Positions 54,491 through 62,785 of a stretch of DNA of 64,000 nt are shown one piece after another. The position numbers and the translations under genes were made by a program. Each line of letters opens with the position of its first letter. Within the stretch, counting starts at the first letter, position 1. The stretch comes from Chitinophagaceae bacterium UBA2375 (GTDB lineage: Bacteria > Bacteroidota > Bacteroidia > Chitinophagales > Chitinophagaceae): the NCBI GenBank assembly GCA_002343985.1, contig DDTB01000029.1, positions 1 to 64,000 on the forward strand, given 5' to 3'. The notes below the pieces were generated by a model that ran no database searches, had not been told where the DNA came from, and saw only the letters and a program-made list of their open reading frames with translations.

Positions 54491-55825
54491 TCACCATTTG
54501 ATCATTGCCCTGAATGCCTGTTTTGATGCATCTTTTTGAAACAGGTTCAAAGCCCTGTGGTAATTGCGGTAATCGATGGTCCTGCTGAATGCCTTCCGTA
54601 CAAGTTCCAGCCTCAATTCTTCCTTTCCAATCAGGCTTGCGAGTTCAATCACCTGGTCGGTGTTTACACAATTATTTGAAACCAGTTTTTGGGCAATGGC
54701 AAGTTTATCCTTGTCGGTTTTTGCCTGTTCCATATTTTTCTTTGCATCACTGAATTCGGTTTTCCATACCGGCCATTCATTGGCACAGGCCCAATCTTCG
54801 GGTTCTGAAATGACCGGGTTGACTTTTGCCGCTGGAGCCCCCGCTTTAGGTTGATCCTTGACCTGTGGCTTTACGGGCTGCTTTGCAGGTTCGGCTTTTT
54901 GTTTGTTGTCGTTTTTTGCCAAGGCCGGTTTATCCTTTGCCGGTTCTTTTGCCAATGGCTTTGCAGGTAATTCCTCTTTTACTGCAGGCTTGGAAGACGC
55001 TTCAACAACAGGCTTTGCAGCTGTTTCACTTTTCACGACAGGCTTCTCCAACTGTGGCTTTGCATCTGCAATGGCTTTGCCAGGTTCCTGCCAACGGTAC
55101 ACAACCGTACCGGGTATGCTGAGCCGGCGCCTGCCGGTTGGGTTCATGGCATAAAAACGAAGTTTGCTTGACTGATCACTGCGGGTAATTTTATACGTCG
55201 CGTCCATCAACACATCATCTCCATCAGATACAGATACCGTGTTCTTGCTTATGGCAGAAAATTTTCTGTCTGCATAAACCACCCGTACCTGGTAATACAA
55301 TTCAGTCAATCCTTCTACCCTTACCGATGATTGGGCAACCGTATTCATCTGCACGCCGTTCAGGTATAGGAAAAAATTGTCACCTGCTTCCGAAAACACT
55401 TGTATGCTGCCTGTCGCTTGATCCTCCGTAACCTTCACATCAGTCGCCACTATGGCTTTATCATCCTTATCCACTGCAGTGCCCTTAGGCGGGTTGATGG
55501 AATAAAATTTTATACGATGGGTATTGCCGCTTCTGGTTACCTTATACATGGCATCCATCAAATTATCTTCGCCATCCGATACCGCCAGATTGCTTTTGCT
55601 GATGGCCGGAAATGACTGATTGGCGAAAACCAGCTTCACCTGGTAAAAAGATTGGTTCAACCCACTCACTTTTACTTCGGTATCAGGCCGCATATTTCTT
55701 TGTTCCCCGTTGAGGTATAAGAAAAACGGGTCTTTGTCAGCGGAGAATACTGTGATGGAGCCTGTTTGGCCACTCGCAATGATCGCGAAGCAATAAACCA
55801 GGCAAGATATAAAAATGTGTTTCAT
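54491..55825 (-). CDS. Secreted DUF4476 protein with duplicated N-terminal domain
   Basis: The 444-residue protein has a signal peptide (IIASGQ), two tandem copies of a roughly 90-residue beta domain (about 22-113 and 139-229; compare ITVFSADKDPFFLYLNG with IQVFSEAGDNFFLYLNG), a Lys/Pro/Ala-rich linker (about 247-336) and a DUF4476 domain (about 350-444). The linker is basic and low in complexity, as in proteins that cross or bind peptidoglycan. The gene starts 16 bases after the gliding-type T9SS gene, so the two are probably in one operon. No function is known for either domain. Confidence 0.85.
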   Translation of the reverse strand: MKHIFISCLVYCFAIIASGQTGSITVFSADKDPFFLYLNGEQRNMRPDTEVKVSGLNQSFYQVKLVFANQSFPAISKSNLAVSDGEDNLMDAMYKVTRSGNTHRIKFYSINPPKGTAVDKDDKAIVATDVKVTEDQATGSIQVFSEAGDNFFLYLNGVQMNTVAQSSVRVEGLTELYYQVRVVYADRKFSAISKNTVSVSDGDDVLMDATYKITRSDQSSKLRFYAMNPTGRRRLSIPGTVVYRWQEPGKAIADAKPQLEKPVVKSETAAKPVVEASSKPAVKEELPAKPLAKEPAKDKPALAKNDNKQKAEPAKQPVKPQVKDQPKAGAPAAKVNPVISEPEDWACANEWPVWKTEFSDAKKNMEQAKTDKDKLAIAQKLVSNNCVNTDQVIELASLIGKEELRLELVRKAFSRTIDYRNYHRALNLFQKDASKQAFRAMIKW

Positions 55826-55841
55826 GTTGATCGGTTACTTG

Positions 55842-57737
55842 TCATCGGATGAGTGTGACAGACCCTGAACGGGTTTGCCTGTTTCCACCCAGGTTAAAAG
55901 TACATATCCATGCGCATGTTTGCGGATCCAGTTTTTTCCCTAAAAACGTACCATCCCATTTCCTTGTGGGGTCAATGGATGTAAACATAAGCTGGCCCCA
56001 GCGATTATACACCCTTAACGTATATTCACGTAAAACCGTTACATCACCGGCCGGGCCAAAGCGGTCGTTTAACCCATTATCATCCGGTGAAAAAGCATTT
56101 GGAAAATAGACTTCATTGCACTCCACTTTTACACGGACACTGGCTGTGCCCTGGCAACCATTCGCATCCACTACTGTCACCGTATATGTTCCCGTTTCCT
56201 GCGCCCTGAACTCGGGTTGTGTTGACCCATCCTGCCACCTGTATGAAGAGAAAGTTCCGGGTTTAAGTATGATGGTTTCACCCGGGCAAATTATCCTGTC
56301 CGCGCCGAGGCTTACGGATACAGGGGCTTCATCATTCATGACTGCGATATTACTCAGTACAGAGGAGCAGCCATTGGCATCAGTTATAGTCAGGCTGTAT
56401 GTGCCTTCTGCCAGGCCATCATTCACTGGTAACCCCGTTCCGTTCGACCATGCGTACGTATAAACAGGGGTGCCTCCGGTAACAATTGCTTCAATTTTAC
56501 CATTGTTGGCCCCACAGCGTTCATCCGTTACCGTTGTATTTACGGAAAGCGCAGGTGGCTCAGATATCTGAACAGGTACATTCAGCACACATCCGGTACC
56601 AGGGCCTGTCACCTGCACCGAATAATTGCCCGCGCCGAGATTCACCGCAGTCGCGGTTGTTTGCGCCGGACTGGTATTCCAGGAATATGTGTATGATGCG
56701 GATGAAGGGTTTGCATCCACTACAGCCGAAGCCGATTGGTCCCCATTGCAATTGATTGAAGACAGCACGCGGGTGTTGGCTTCAAATACCGTAACGTCAG
56801 CAGTCGATACAACCGGCGCGCCCGACAAGAAACTAACAGTCAGGGATACACGATAGGTGCCGGGGGCTGAAAATACATGCGAAGGGTTGGCATTGGAGGA
56901 TGTATTTGATGCACCGCTGGATGGGTCGCCGAAATTCCAGGAATAAGCCGCCGCGCAATCTGATGCCGTGGAAGAAAATGATATTGTCCTGCTGGCGCCG
57001 CAACTGAAACTGAAAGACGCACTGTTTGGGGCTGCTTCCCGGATTTCGATATTATCCAGGGCAAAACCGTCAAATGCGTTACAAATACGGCCAGAACCGA
57101 AACCGAAACGGAACAATACTTTTGGCTGGCCGGCCAGCATATTTAGTGTATGCCTTGCCGTTACCCACTGGCCGCTTCCCTGTCCGCCGCGGCATCCGCC
57201 TCCGCTGGACTGAATATTGCCCGACCATCCCGGCCTGTCGCCAAGGAACTGTACCTGCGGATAATTGTACCAGTTGGTCCCCAGGCAGGTGCTGTTCGAA
57301 GCCTCGGAGCCAAGTACCGCCCAACTGGCCCCTTCATCAATGGAGTACTGCAGGTTTGCGCCATCAAATTGCAATTCCGTTTCCCAAAAAATACTAAGCC
57401 TGATTTCTGGGTTTGTCAGCGTACTGAAATCAAAACAAGGGCTTTGCAGCCATGAATTTTCATTGTCGTTATATGCACCTCCGGTCAAACCACCGGTCAC
57501 CCAACACCTGGTTCCGTTTGCCGCACTGTTAATGACAGGTTTAGACGGGCTACCTGAGGCCCATGAGGATGCCGTACCACCGGATACCCAATTGCCGTTA
57601 CTGGTTTCAAAGCCTTCGGTATAAGGGAAACTGCTGATCGGGCTGGCGCATTGCGCCTTCAACCGCACAGCATACATACTCATACAAGCCAGCATGATCA
57701 GCGAAAAGAAGAGCCTCGTATGGGTGCGTAATAACAT
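55842..57737 (-). CDS. T9SS type B cargo protein with PKD domain and gliding-type tail
   Basis: The 631-residue secreted protein (ATG at 57737) has a signal peptide ending near RLKAQ. A MAM/lectin-like beta domain with paired cysteines (residues about 40-240) comes first, followed by a PKD domain (AYSWNFGDPSSG, NPSHVFSAPGTYRVSLTV), SprB-like repeats (SYTYSWNTSPAQTT, YTYAWSNGTGLPV) and the gliding motility-associated C-terminal domain (YFPNAFSPDDNGLNDRFG, YNRWGQLMF, and final VTLIR). That tail directs export by the type IX secretion system and surface attachment. A -7 element 15 bases upstream of this ATG favours it over the longer frame from 57791. Adhesion is a likely role. Confidence 0.9.
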   Translation of the reverse strand: MLLRTHTRLFFSLIMLACMSMYAVRLKAQCASPISSFPYTEGFETSNGNWVSGGTASSWASGSPSKPVINSAANGTRCWVTGGLTGGAYNDNENSWLQSPCFDFSTLTNPEIRLSIFWETELQFDGANLQYSIDEGASWAVLGSEASNSTCLGTNWYNYPQVQFLGDRPGWSGNIQSSGGGCRGGQGSGQWVTARHTLNMLAGQPKVLFRFGFGSGRICNAFDGFALDNIEIREAAPNSASFSFSCGASRTISFSSTASDCAAAYSWNFGDPSSGASNTSSNANPSHVFSAPGTYRVSLTVSFLSGAPVVSTADVTVFEANTRVLSSINCNGDQSASAVVDANPSSASYTYSWNTSPAQTTATAVNLGAGNYSVQVTGPGTGCVLNVPVQISEPPALSVNTTVTDERCGANNGKIEAIVTGGTPVYTYAWSNGTGLPVNDGLAEGTYSLTITDANGCSSVLSNIAVMNDEAPVSVSLGADRIICPGETIILKPGTFSSYRWQDGSTQPEFRAQETGTYTVTVVDANGCQGTASVRVKVECNEVYFPNAFSPDDNGLNDRFGPAGDVTVLREYTLRVYNRWGQLMFTSIDPTRKWDGTFLGKKLDPQTCAWICTFNLGGNRQTRSGSVTLIR

Positions 57738-57752
57738 ATCCGGTAGGGCCTG

Positions 57753-57760
57753 CAAAGGTA
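57753..57760 (-). promoter_or_regulatory. -7 element of the T9SS-DUF4476 cluster
   Basis: TACCTTTG on the minus strand is an exact match, 15 bases before the ATG at 57737. It lies inside the longer reading frame from 57791, so it also decides the start. Confidence 0.6.
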
Positions 57761-57848
57761 CATGGAATGCGCCAAAAAGCGGCTTTCCCATGACTCAAGA
57801 CTGTTAAAAACAAGGCATCCTGCGGAAAGGTTATCCACAAATTATATG

Positions 57849-59084
57849 CTATTTTTTTAATATCTCTAAAACGGTACCGTACAAGACTTCGGTACCGAGG
57901 GCAAGGTCTTCATAGGAAGCAAATTCCAGGGGATTATGGCTGATACCATCTTTGCAGCGCACGAATATCATTCCGTAATCACAGGCATAAGATAATGCCA
58001 TGGCATCATGGAAGGGGCCGCTCATCAACTCCGGGGCGTCGAGCCGGAGTTCCCGGCATTGCTGATGAATGATATCTTTAATCCACTGGGCGCAATACCT
58101 CGGTTCGCTGTTGGTGTCTTCGGATATCGATACAGAAAGGCGGTGCTTTGCCGCAATGGCTGCGATCTCATCCCTTAATTGTTTTTCATATCTATTCCTC
58201 CTGTCAAGGTCAATATCCCTTAGGTCAACCGTAAACCGTACTTCTTCGGGGATGATGTTCCGGCTTGCAGGAAAAACCTGCATGGTGCCAACAGTACCGA
58301 CTGTTGGCGCACCGGGCACCTGGGTTGCGATGCGGTTCAGGGCAACCACTATTTCCGAGGCACCTAATAAGGCATCCTGACGGATGGGCATGGGCACAGA
58401 TCCCGCATGTCCAGCCATGCCCCTAAGCGTTACCGTTAGCCATAATGGCCCTGATATACCAGACACTACGCCAATAGGCTTATTTGCCAGGTCTAAAACG
58501 GGGCCCTGCTCAATATGCAGTTCCAGGAAACAATGAATACTGCCCGGTTTGTACTCGGATTCAAGAAACTTATGGGGGTCACAGCCAAAATCGATTAATG
58601 CCTGTTCACGGGTTATGCCATCCTTATCCATCCGTTGCAACTCACCTTCCTCCAGTTTTCCCAAAATACCCCTTGAGCCAAACAAGCCTTTGTTGAACCT
58701 CCAGCCTTCTTCATCGGCAAAAGATACCACATCAATGCTGCGCCTTGGCCTGATGCCCTGCTCCTTCATGGTTTGCATGACTTCAATCGCGGACAGCACC
58801 CCAGCTACACCGTCGAACCTGCCCCCGTAAGGCTGCGAATCAAGGTGGGAGCCCATCATCAAAACCGGCAGGCTTGGGTCGGTACCTTTCAGCCGGCCAA
58901 CCAGGTTGCCAAAATGATCTATATGCGTTGTCATGCCCGCATCCTGCATCCAACCTGAAGCCAGTTCAAATGCCTGTTTTTCCAATGTAGTCATGGTTGG
59001 CCTGCAAGTGCCTGTTTCCCCAATTTTACCAATCAGGCTCATGGCCTCAAAATGCCCGGCAAGTCGTTCCGCATTGATTTTCAT
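57849..59084 (-). CDS. M20 family Zn hydrolase, carbamoylase / allantoate amidohydrolase type
   Basis: The 411-residue product belongs to the hydantoinase/carbamoylase group of M20 (HyuC, AllC, beta-ureidopropionase). Metal-binding residues lie in MMGSHLDSQPYGGRFDGVAGVL, FADEEGWRF and LELHIEQGPVL, and a late HDAMALS carries a histidine ligand. Members remove a carbamoyl group from N-carbamoyl amino acids, ureidoglycolate precursors or beta-ureidopropionate. preA, 3.7 kb away, belongs to pyrimidine breakdown, so beta-ureidopropionate is a possible substrate (inference). A TATCTTTA-like element lies about 27 bases upstream of the ATG. Confidence 0.9.
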   Translation of the reverse strand: MKINAERLAGHFEAMSLIGKIGETGTCRPTMTTLEKQAFELASGWMQDAGMTTHIDHFGNLVGRLKGTDPSLPVLMMGSHLDSQPYGGRFDGVAGVLSAIEVMQTMKEQGIRPRRSIDVVSFADEEGWRFNKGLFGSRGILGKLEEGELQRMDKDGITREQALIDFGCDPHKFLESEYKPGSIHCFLELHIEQGPVLDLANKPIGVVSGISGPLWLTVTLRGMAGHAGSVPMPIRQDALLGASEIVVALNRIATQVPGAPTVGTVGTMQVFPASRNIIPEEVRFTVDLRDIDLDRRNRYEKQLRDEIAAIAAKHRLSVSISEDTNSEPRYCAQWIKDIIHQQCRELRLDAPELMSGPFHDAMALSYACDYGMIFVRCKDGISHNPLEFASYEDLALGTEVLYGTVLEILKK

Positions 59085-59190
59085 AAACTGGTCATCCGTT
59101 TAGTGGCTTTAAAGATAGCAAATCAGGGCATGATAATTATTTCTCAGGGCATCAAAGCCCAATTCATGAGCATCTTACATGATGAAAATG

Positions 59191-59198
59191 TACATTTG
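59191..59198 (+). promoter_or_regulatory. Candidate -7 element for the M1 peptidase gene
   Basis: TACATTTG is an exact match ending four bases before the ATG at 59203, so the transcript would start at or beside the start codon. Confidence 0.5.
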
Positions 59199-59202
59199 AA
59201 GA

Positions 59203-61467
59203 ATGAAAAATATCTTTTTAGCCTCGTTTTGTTTTTTCTCAGCAATCTTAACTCAGGCACAAATCAATCCTGAATCTGACTCCGACGGTTGTTCACAAAA
59301 ATGCAGCAGGGCAAATGCCGGTCAAATGCAACAACGCATCAGCTATTACCAGTATCCGTCAATGGACAAATACGATTTGCATTACCTCAAACTGGATTTA
59401 TCCGCAGAACCGGGCAGCAGGTTCATCAGTGGAACCGCGGGATGGAAGGCCAGAGCCAAAGAGCCCATGGATTCTTTTATTATGGAGTTCAAAAACAATA
59501 TGGTGCTTGATTCCGTATATATCAACGGTGTGAAAAAAACATTTCAGCGGGGATCGGACCATGTATTTATTCCCCTAAGCCCCACTGTAAGTGCAGGCTC
59601 TGAATTGGACCTGACATTTTATTACCAGGGTACAGCCAACAGCAATGGGGTATTTTCAGGCTCTCAATCTTCCAGCGGACTAACGTACACGGCTACACTA
59701 TCTGAAAGTTACCAGGCCCGTGAATGGTTCCCCGCCAAGCAATTCCTGGGAGATAAAATTGATTCGGCGGATATCTGGATCACCACTACACTACCCAACA
59801 AAGCCGGCTCCAACGGCTTACTGGTTGCACAAGTGCCCAAGCCGGGAAATAAAATGCAATACCAGTGGAAAACAAGGTACCCCATGAACTATTACCTGCC
59901 ACATTTTTCCGTGGGCAACTATATGGAATACCTGAACTATGCCAAACCAGCCGCCATAGCGCCTGACTCCATCCTTATTCAAAATTATATTTCCGACAAC
60001 CCTACATATTTCAACAGCGTCAAAACCAATATCGACAAAACACCTCCTTTTATTGAACTATACAGTGAACAATTCGGACTCTACCCTTTTCATGAAGAAA
60101 AGTACGGGCATGTGCATGCAGGAATTGGCGGTGGTATGGAACACCAAACCATGAGCACCATGAACAGCTTTGGTTCCACATTAATCGCGCATGAACTGGG
60201 CCATCAATGGTGGGGCGACCAGGTAACCTGTGCCAGCTGGAACCATATCTGGCTAAATGAAGGCTTCGCCAGTTATTGCGAATACCTTGCCATCGAATCT
60301 CTCCCGTCTTTATTCACTACAACCGCGGCTACATATATGAACAACGTCCATAACAATGTTATGAGCGTGAATACGGGCAGCGTATATGTGCCTGATACTG
60401 ACTTATATAACGAAGGAAGAATATTCAGCGGGCGGCTGAGTTACAACAAAGGATCAGCCATTGTACATACGCTGCGCTTTATCATGCAGGACGACAACCT
60501 GTTTTTCCAGGCATTGCGCAATTTCCAACAACAATACAAAGATTCCGTAGCCACCGCAACGGATTTCAAACAGGTGGTGGAAACAACCAGCGGTAAAAAC
60601 CTTGACGACTATTTCAATCAATGGTATTATGGGGAAGGCTTCCCCACATTCAATATTACATACCTGATGCAGGGTGTGGATTCAATTGTGCTGGTGGTTA
60701 ATCAAACAACCAGTTCGCCGGCTGTTACACCATTCTTCAAAGGATTGTATGAACTCAGCATCACGTCAACACAGGGCGACACGACCGTATTGATCAACCT
60801 TGAACAAAACAACCAGGTATTTAAAATACCTTATCAAAAAACTCCCAATGGCATTGTTGTGGATCCAAATAACTGGGTCATCAACCGCACAGGAACCATT
60901 GTGTTCGGAGGCGTGATACCGGTCAGGGTCAATAACTGGAAGGCGGAAGGGTTAACAGATTGCAGCTTTAAGTTGCAATGGACAGCCGAGAACCAGGGTA
61001 CCACGGAAAACTACATTATTGAATACAGGGCCGACAGCAACCAGTTTGTTCAGGTGGGAGAAGTTTTGCCCGTTGCTGGCGCAACGGCGTCCTATCAATT
61101 CACATATCAACCCAACCAAAGCGGAACGGCTTATTTCAGGTTATTGTCGGTCGACAGGTTTGGCTTACGCACATACAGCCCGGTGATTTCAGTGGAAGAT
61201 CCATGCAGGCCGCAAACAGCCGTCAACATCCGGCCAAACCCGGCTATCGACCATGCAGAAATTTTATTGAACATTCCTGTTGCCGGAAACACACAATGGA
61301 GGCTGGTCAACAGCGCCGGACAGGTTGTATATAAAGAAAGAAGGGCTTTACCTGCCGGAAGAAATACAGTTACACTGCCATTACAAAACCTCGCAGCAGG
61401 CATGTACACGCTGGAAATCATCTTGCCAGATCAAAACAGGTATATTGAAAAGCTGATTAAAAAATAA
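59203..61467 (+). CDS. M1 family metallopeptidase with T9SS type A sorting domain
   Basis: The 754-residue secreted aminopeptidase-like protein has a signal peptide (AILTQAQ), the M1 N-terminal beta domain, and a gluzincin active site with HELGH (His330, Glu331, His334) and Glu353 in WLNEGF. The exopeptidase motif is GGMEH where most M1 enzymes have G-x-M-E-N. A fibronectin-like region (about 575-665, LQWTAENQGTTENYIIEY) precedes the C-terminal T9SS type A tail (IRPNPAIDHAEILL to the final IEKLIKK). It is exported across the outer membrane by the type IX system. A hairpin follows the stop. Confidence 0.95.
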   Translation: MKNIFLASFCFFSAILTQAQINPESDSDGCSQKCSRANAGQMQQRISYYQYPSMDKYDLHYLKLDLSAEPGSRFISGTAGWKARAKEPMDSFIMEFKNNMVLDSVYINGVKKTFQRGSDHVFIPLSPTVSAGSELDLTFYYQGTANSNGVFSGSQSSSGLTYTATLSESYQAREWFPAKQFLGDKIDSADIWITTTLPNKAGSNGLLVAQVPKPGNKMQYQWKTRYPMNYYLPHFSVGNYMEYLNYAKPAAIAPDSILIQNYISDNPTYFNSVKTNIDKTPPFIELYSEQFGLYPFHEEKYGHVHAGIGGGMEHQTMSTMNSFGSTLIAHELGHQWWGDQVTCASWNHIWLNEGFASYCEYLAIESLPSLFTTTAATYMNNVHNNVMSVNTGSVYVPDTDLYNEGRIFSGRLSYNKGSAIVHTLRFIMQDDNLFFQALRNFQQQYKDSVATATDFKQVVETTSGKNLDDYFNQWYYGEGFPTFNITYLMQGVDSIVLVVNQTTSSPAVTPFFKGLYELSITSTQGDTTVLINLEQNNQVFKIPYQKTPNGIVVDPNNWVINRTGTIVFGGVIPVRVNNWKAEGLTDCSFKLQWTAENQGTTENYIIEYRADSNQFVQVGEVLPVAGATASYQFTYQPNQSGTAYFRLLSVDRFGLRTYSPVISVEDPCRPQTAVNIRPNPAIDHAEILLNIPVAGNTQWRLVNSAGQVVYKERRALPAGRNTVTLPLQNLAAGMYTLEIILPDQNRYIEKLIKK

Positions 61468-61487
61468 TATTTCCAATCAAAACAGTT

Positions 61488-61512
61488 AAAGGCCATGGTT
61501 TTCATGGCCTTT
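61488..61512. terminator. Shared hairpin between convergent genes
   Basis: A perfect 10-bp stem, AAAGGCCATG (61488-61497) with CATGGCCTTT (61503-61512), and a 5-base loop. It overlaps the stop codon of the cyclophilin gene and serves both convergent transcripts. The T tracts are poor on both sides. Confidence 0.65.
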
Positions 61513-62089
61513 ATAATTTGCGGATACGGTCTATACGCACCGGTTTATCGAATGATTCACCACTGCCTGGCTGCTCCTGAATTTTCCTGACAACCTTCAT
61601 GCCTTTAAACACTTTTCCGAATGCCGCATAGCCCATGCCATCAGGAGACCCCCTTCTGCCTGAATCCAATGGCGACTGGTCCCCTATGCAAATAAAAAAT
61701 TCGGTTGACCCGGTACCGGGTTCTGTACGGGCAAGCGATACGATGCCATCCTCATGCGTCAATCCCGAACGGCGGGTTGTTTCATGCGGAATGCCTGCTT
61801 GCCTTGGTTTATCCGGGTGCGGAAAAATCCCGCCCTGTATCACGCCGACCTTCACCGGGGAGCCCGGATCTGTTGGCCTGACCACCCGGTAAAAACTGGT
61901 GCCGTCATACAAACCCTTATCTACGTGTGAGAGAAACGCGGCCACTGTCTGTGGCGCCTTATCCGGATACAATTCCAGTTCAATGTCGCCATATCCCGTT
62001 TCAATCAACACATGTGGTTGTTCATAACGGGGTTGGCTACACGAAAATAAAGCTGAAGCAATGATGACAATAAACAGGTATTTAAGCAT
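61511..62089 (-). CDS. Cyclophilin-type peptidylprolyl isomerase lipoprotein
   Basis: The 192-residue protein has a lipobox (LFSC, Cys17) and a cyclophilin domain from about residue 27: YGDIELELYPDKAPQTVAAF, FYRVVRP, VIQGGIF, an SLARTEPGTGSTEFFI segment and YAAFGKVFKGM. It catalyses cis-trans isomerisation of prolyl bonds in the periplasm. The FFIC stretch keeps the active-site phenylalanine region. It is short for a periplasmic cyclophilin lipoprotein but has all the main motifs. Confidence 0.93.
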   Translation of the reverse strand: MLKYLFIVIIASALFSCSQPRYEQPHVLIETGYGDIELELYPDKAPQTVAAFLSHVDKGLYDGTSFYRVVRPTDPGSPVKVGVIQGGIFPHPDKPRQAGIPHETTRRSGLTHEDGIVSLARTEPGTGSTEFFICIGDQSPLDSGRRGSPDGMGYAAFGKVFKGMKVVRKIQEQPGSGESFDKPVRIDRIRKL

Positions 62090-62120
62090 CCGGCAATTTA
62101 CACAAATGCGGGCATCCGGA

Positions 62121-62702
62121 TTATTCCTTTGTAAACACCCTGACCACTTTCACATAGCGGTCTACAAAATACTGGCTCATCCCCGACACCATCACACCCG
62201 CCCCTCTTCCTGATGCGGAATGGATGAATCGGACGCGCCCTTTTTTATTTTCCGTGATAATGCCCATATGCCCCACCACACCTGATTTGGGATTGCTGCC
62301 GGTAAACAGGATAAGGTCGCCCCGCCTGCTATCGGCCAGTGGTATGGCTTTGCCGGCATTCGTGAAATCGGAGGATGTGCGGGGAACCGGAATGGCGAAA
62401 TGCGAGAACACGTAATAAATAAAACCCGAGCAATCAAATCCCTCATCCTTTCGGGCGGAACCATATTTGTACGGAACACCAACCAGTGTTTCCGCGAAAT
62501 CAACCAGGGCATCGGCATTAACCTGCCCGGTATTGATGGTACGTGCGGGGATTTTTTTAGAGAGTACCACTTTGGACCGAATATCGCGCGTGTTCGCTTC
62601 AGCGGGGCCAGCAGTTGTGGCCTTACGCCCTGAGTGGCAGGACGACAGGAAGAGCATGGACACAAAGAATATGCGGGTACTTAGGAAGTAAATATGTTTC
62701 AT
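62121..62702 (-). CDS. NlpC/P60 family lipoprotein, C40 peptidase
   Basis: The 193-residue protein has a lipobox (LSSC, Cys22) and an NlpC/P60 domain with catalytic Cys91 (FDCSGFIYYVF), His145 (GHMGIITE) and a third His161 (FIHSASGRG). Such enzymes cut gamma-D-Glu-diaminopimelate bonds in peptidoglycan stem peptides. Lipid anchoring places it at the inner face of the outer membrane, or at the inner membrane. An exact -7 element ends 11 bases upstream of the ATG. It is upstream of the cyclophilin gene (31-base gap), so the two may be one transcript. Confidence 0.95.
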   Translation of the reverse strand: MKHIYFLSTRIFFVSMLFLSSCHSGRKATTAGPAEANTRDIRSKVVLSKKIPARTINTGQVNADALVDFAETLVGVPYKYGSARKDEGFDCSGFIYYVFSHFAIPVPRTSSDFTNAGKAIPLADSRRGDLILFTGSNPKSGVVGHMGIITENKKGRVRFIHSASGRGAGVMVSGMSQYFVDRYVKVVRVFTKE

Positions 62703-62713
62703 ATACGGATACG

Positions 62714-62721
62714 CAAAAGTA
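62714..62721 (-). promoter_or_regulatory. Promoter -7 element of the NlpC-cyclophilin genes
   Basis: TACTTTTG on the minus strand is an exact match, 11 bases from the ATG at 62702, so the leader is only about five bases. Confidence 0.55.
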
Positions 62722-62785
62722 AAGCGCTTTCCGCATTAGACCGCCCCTTCGCCAAAGGTTTACTAAAAAACAGTTAAATCGGTTA

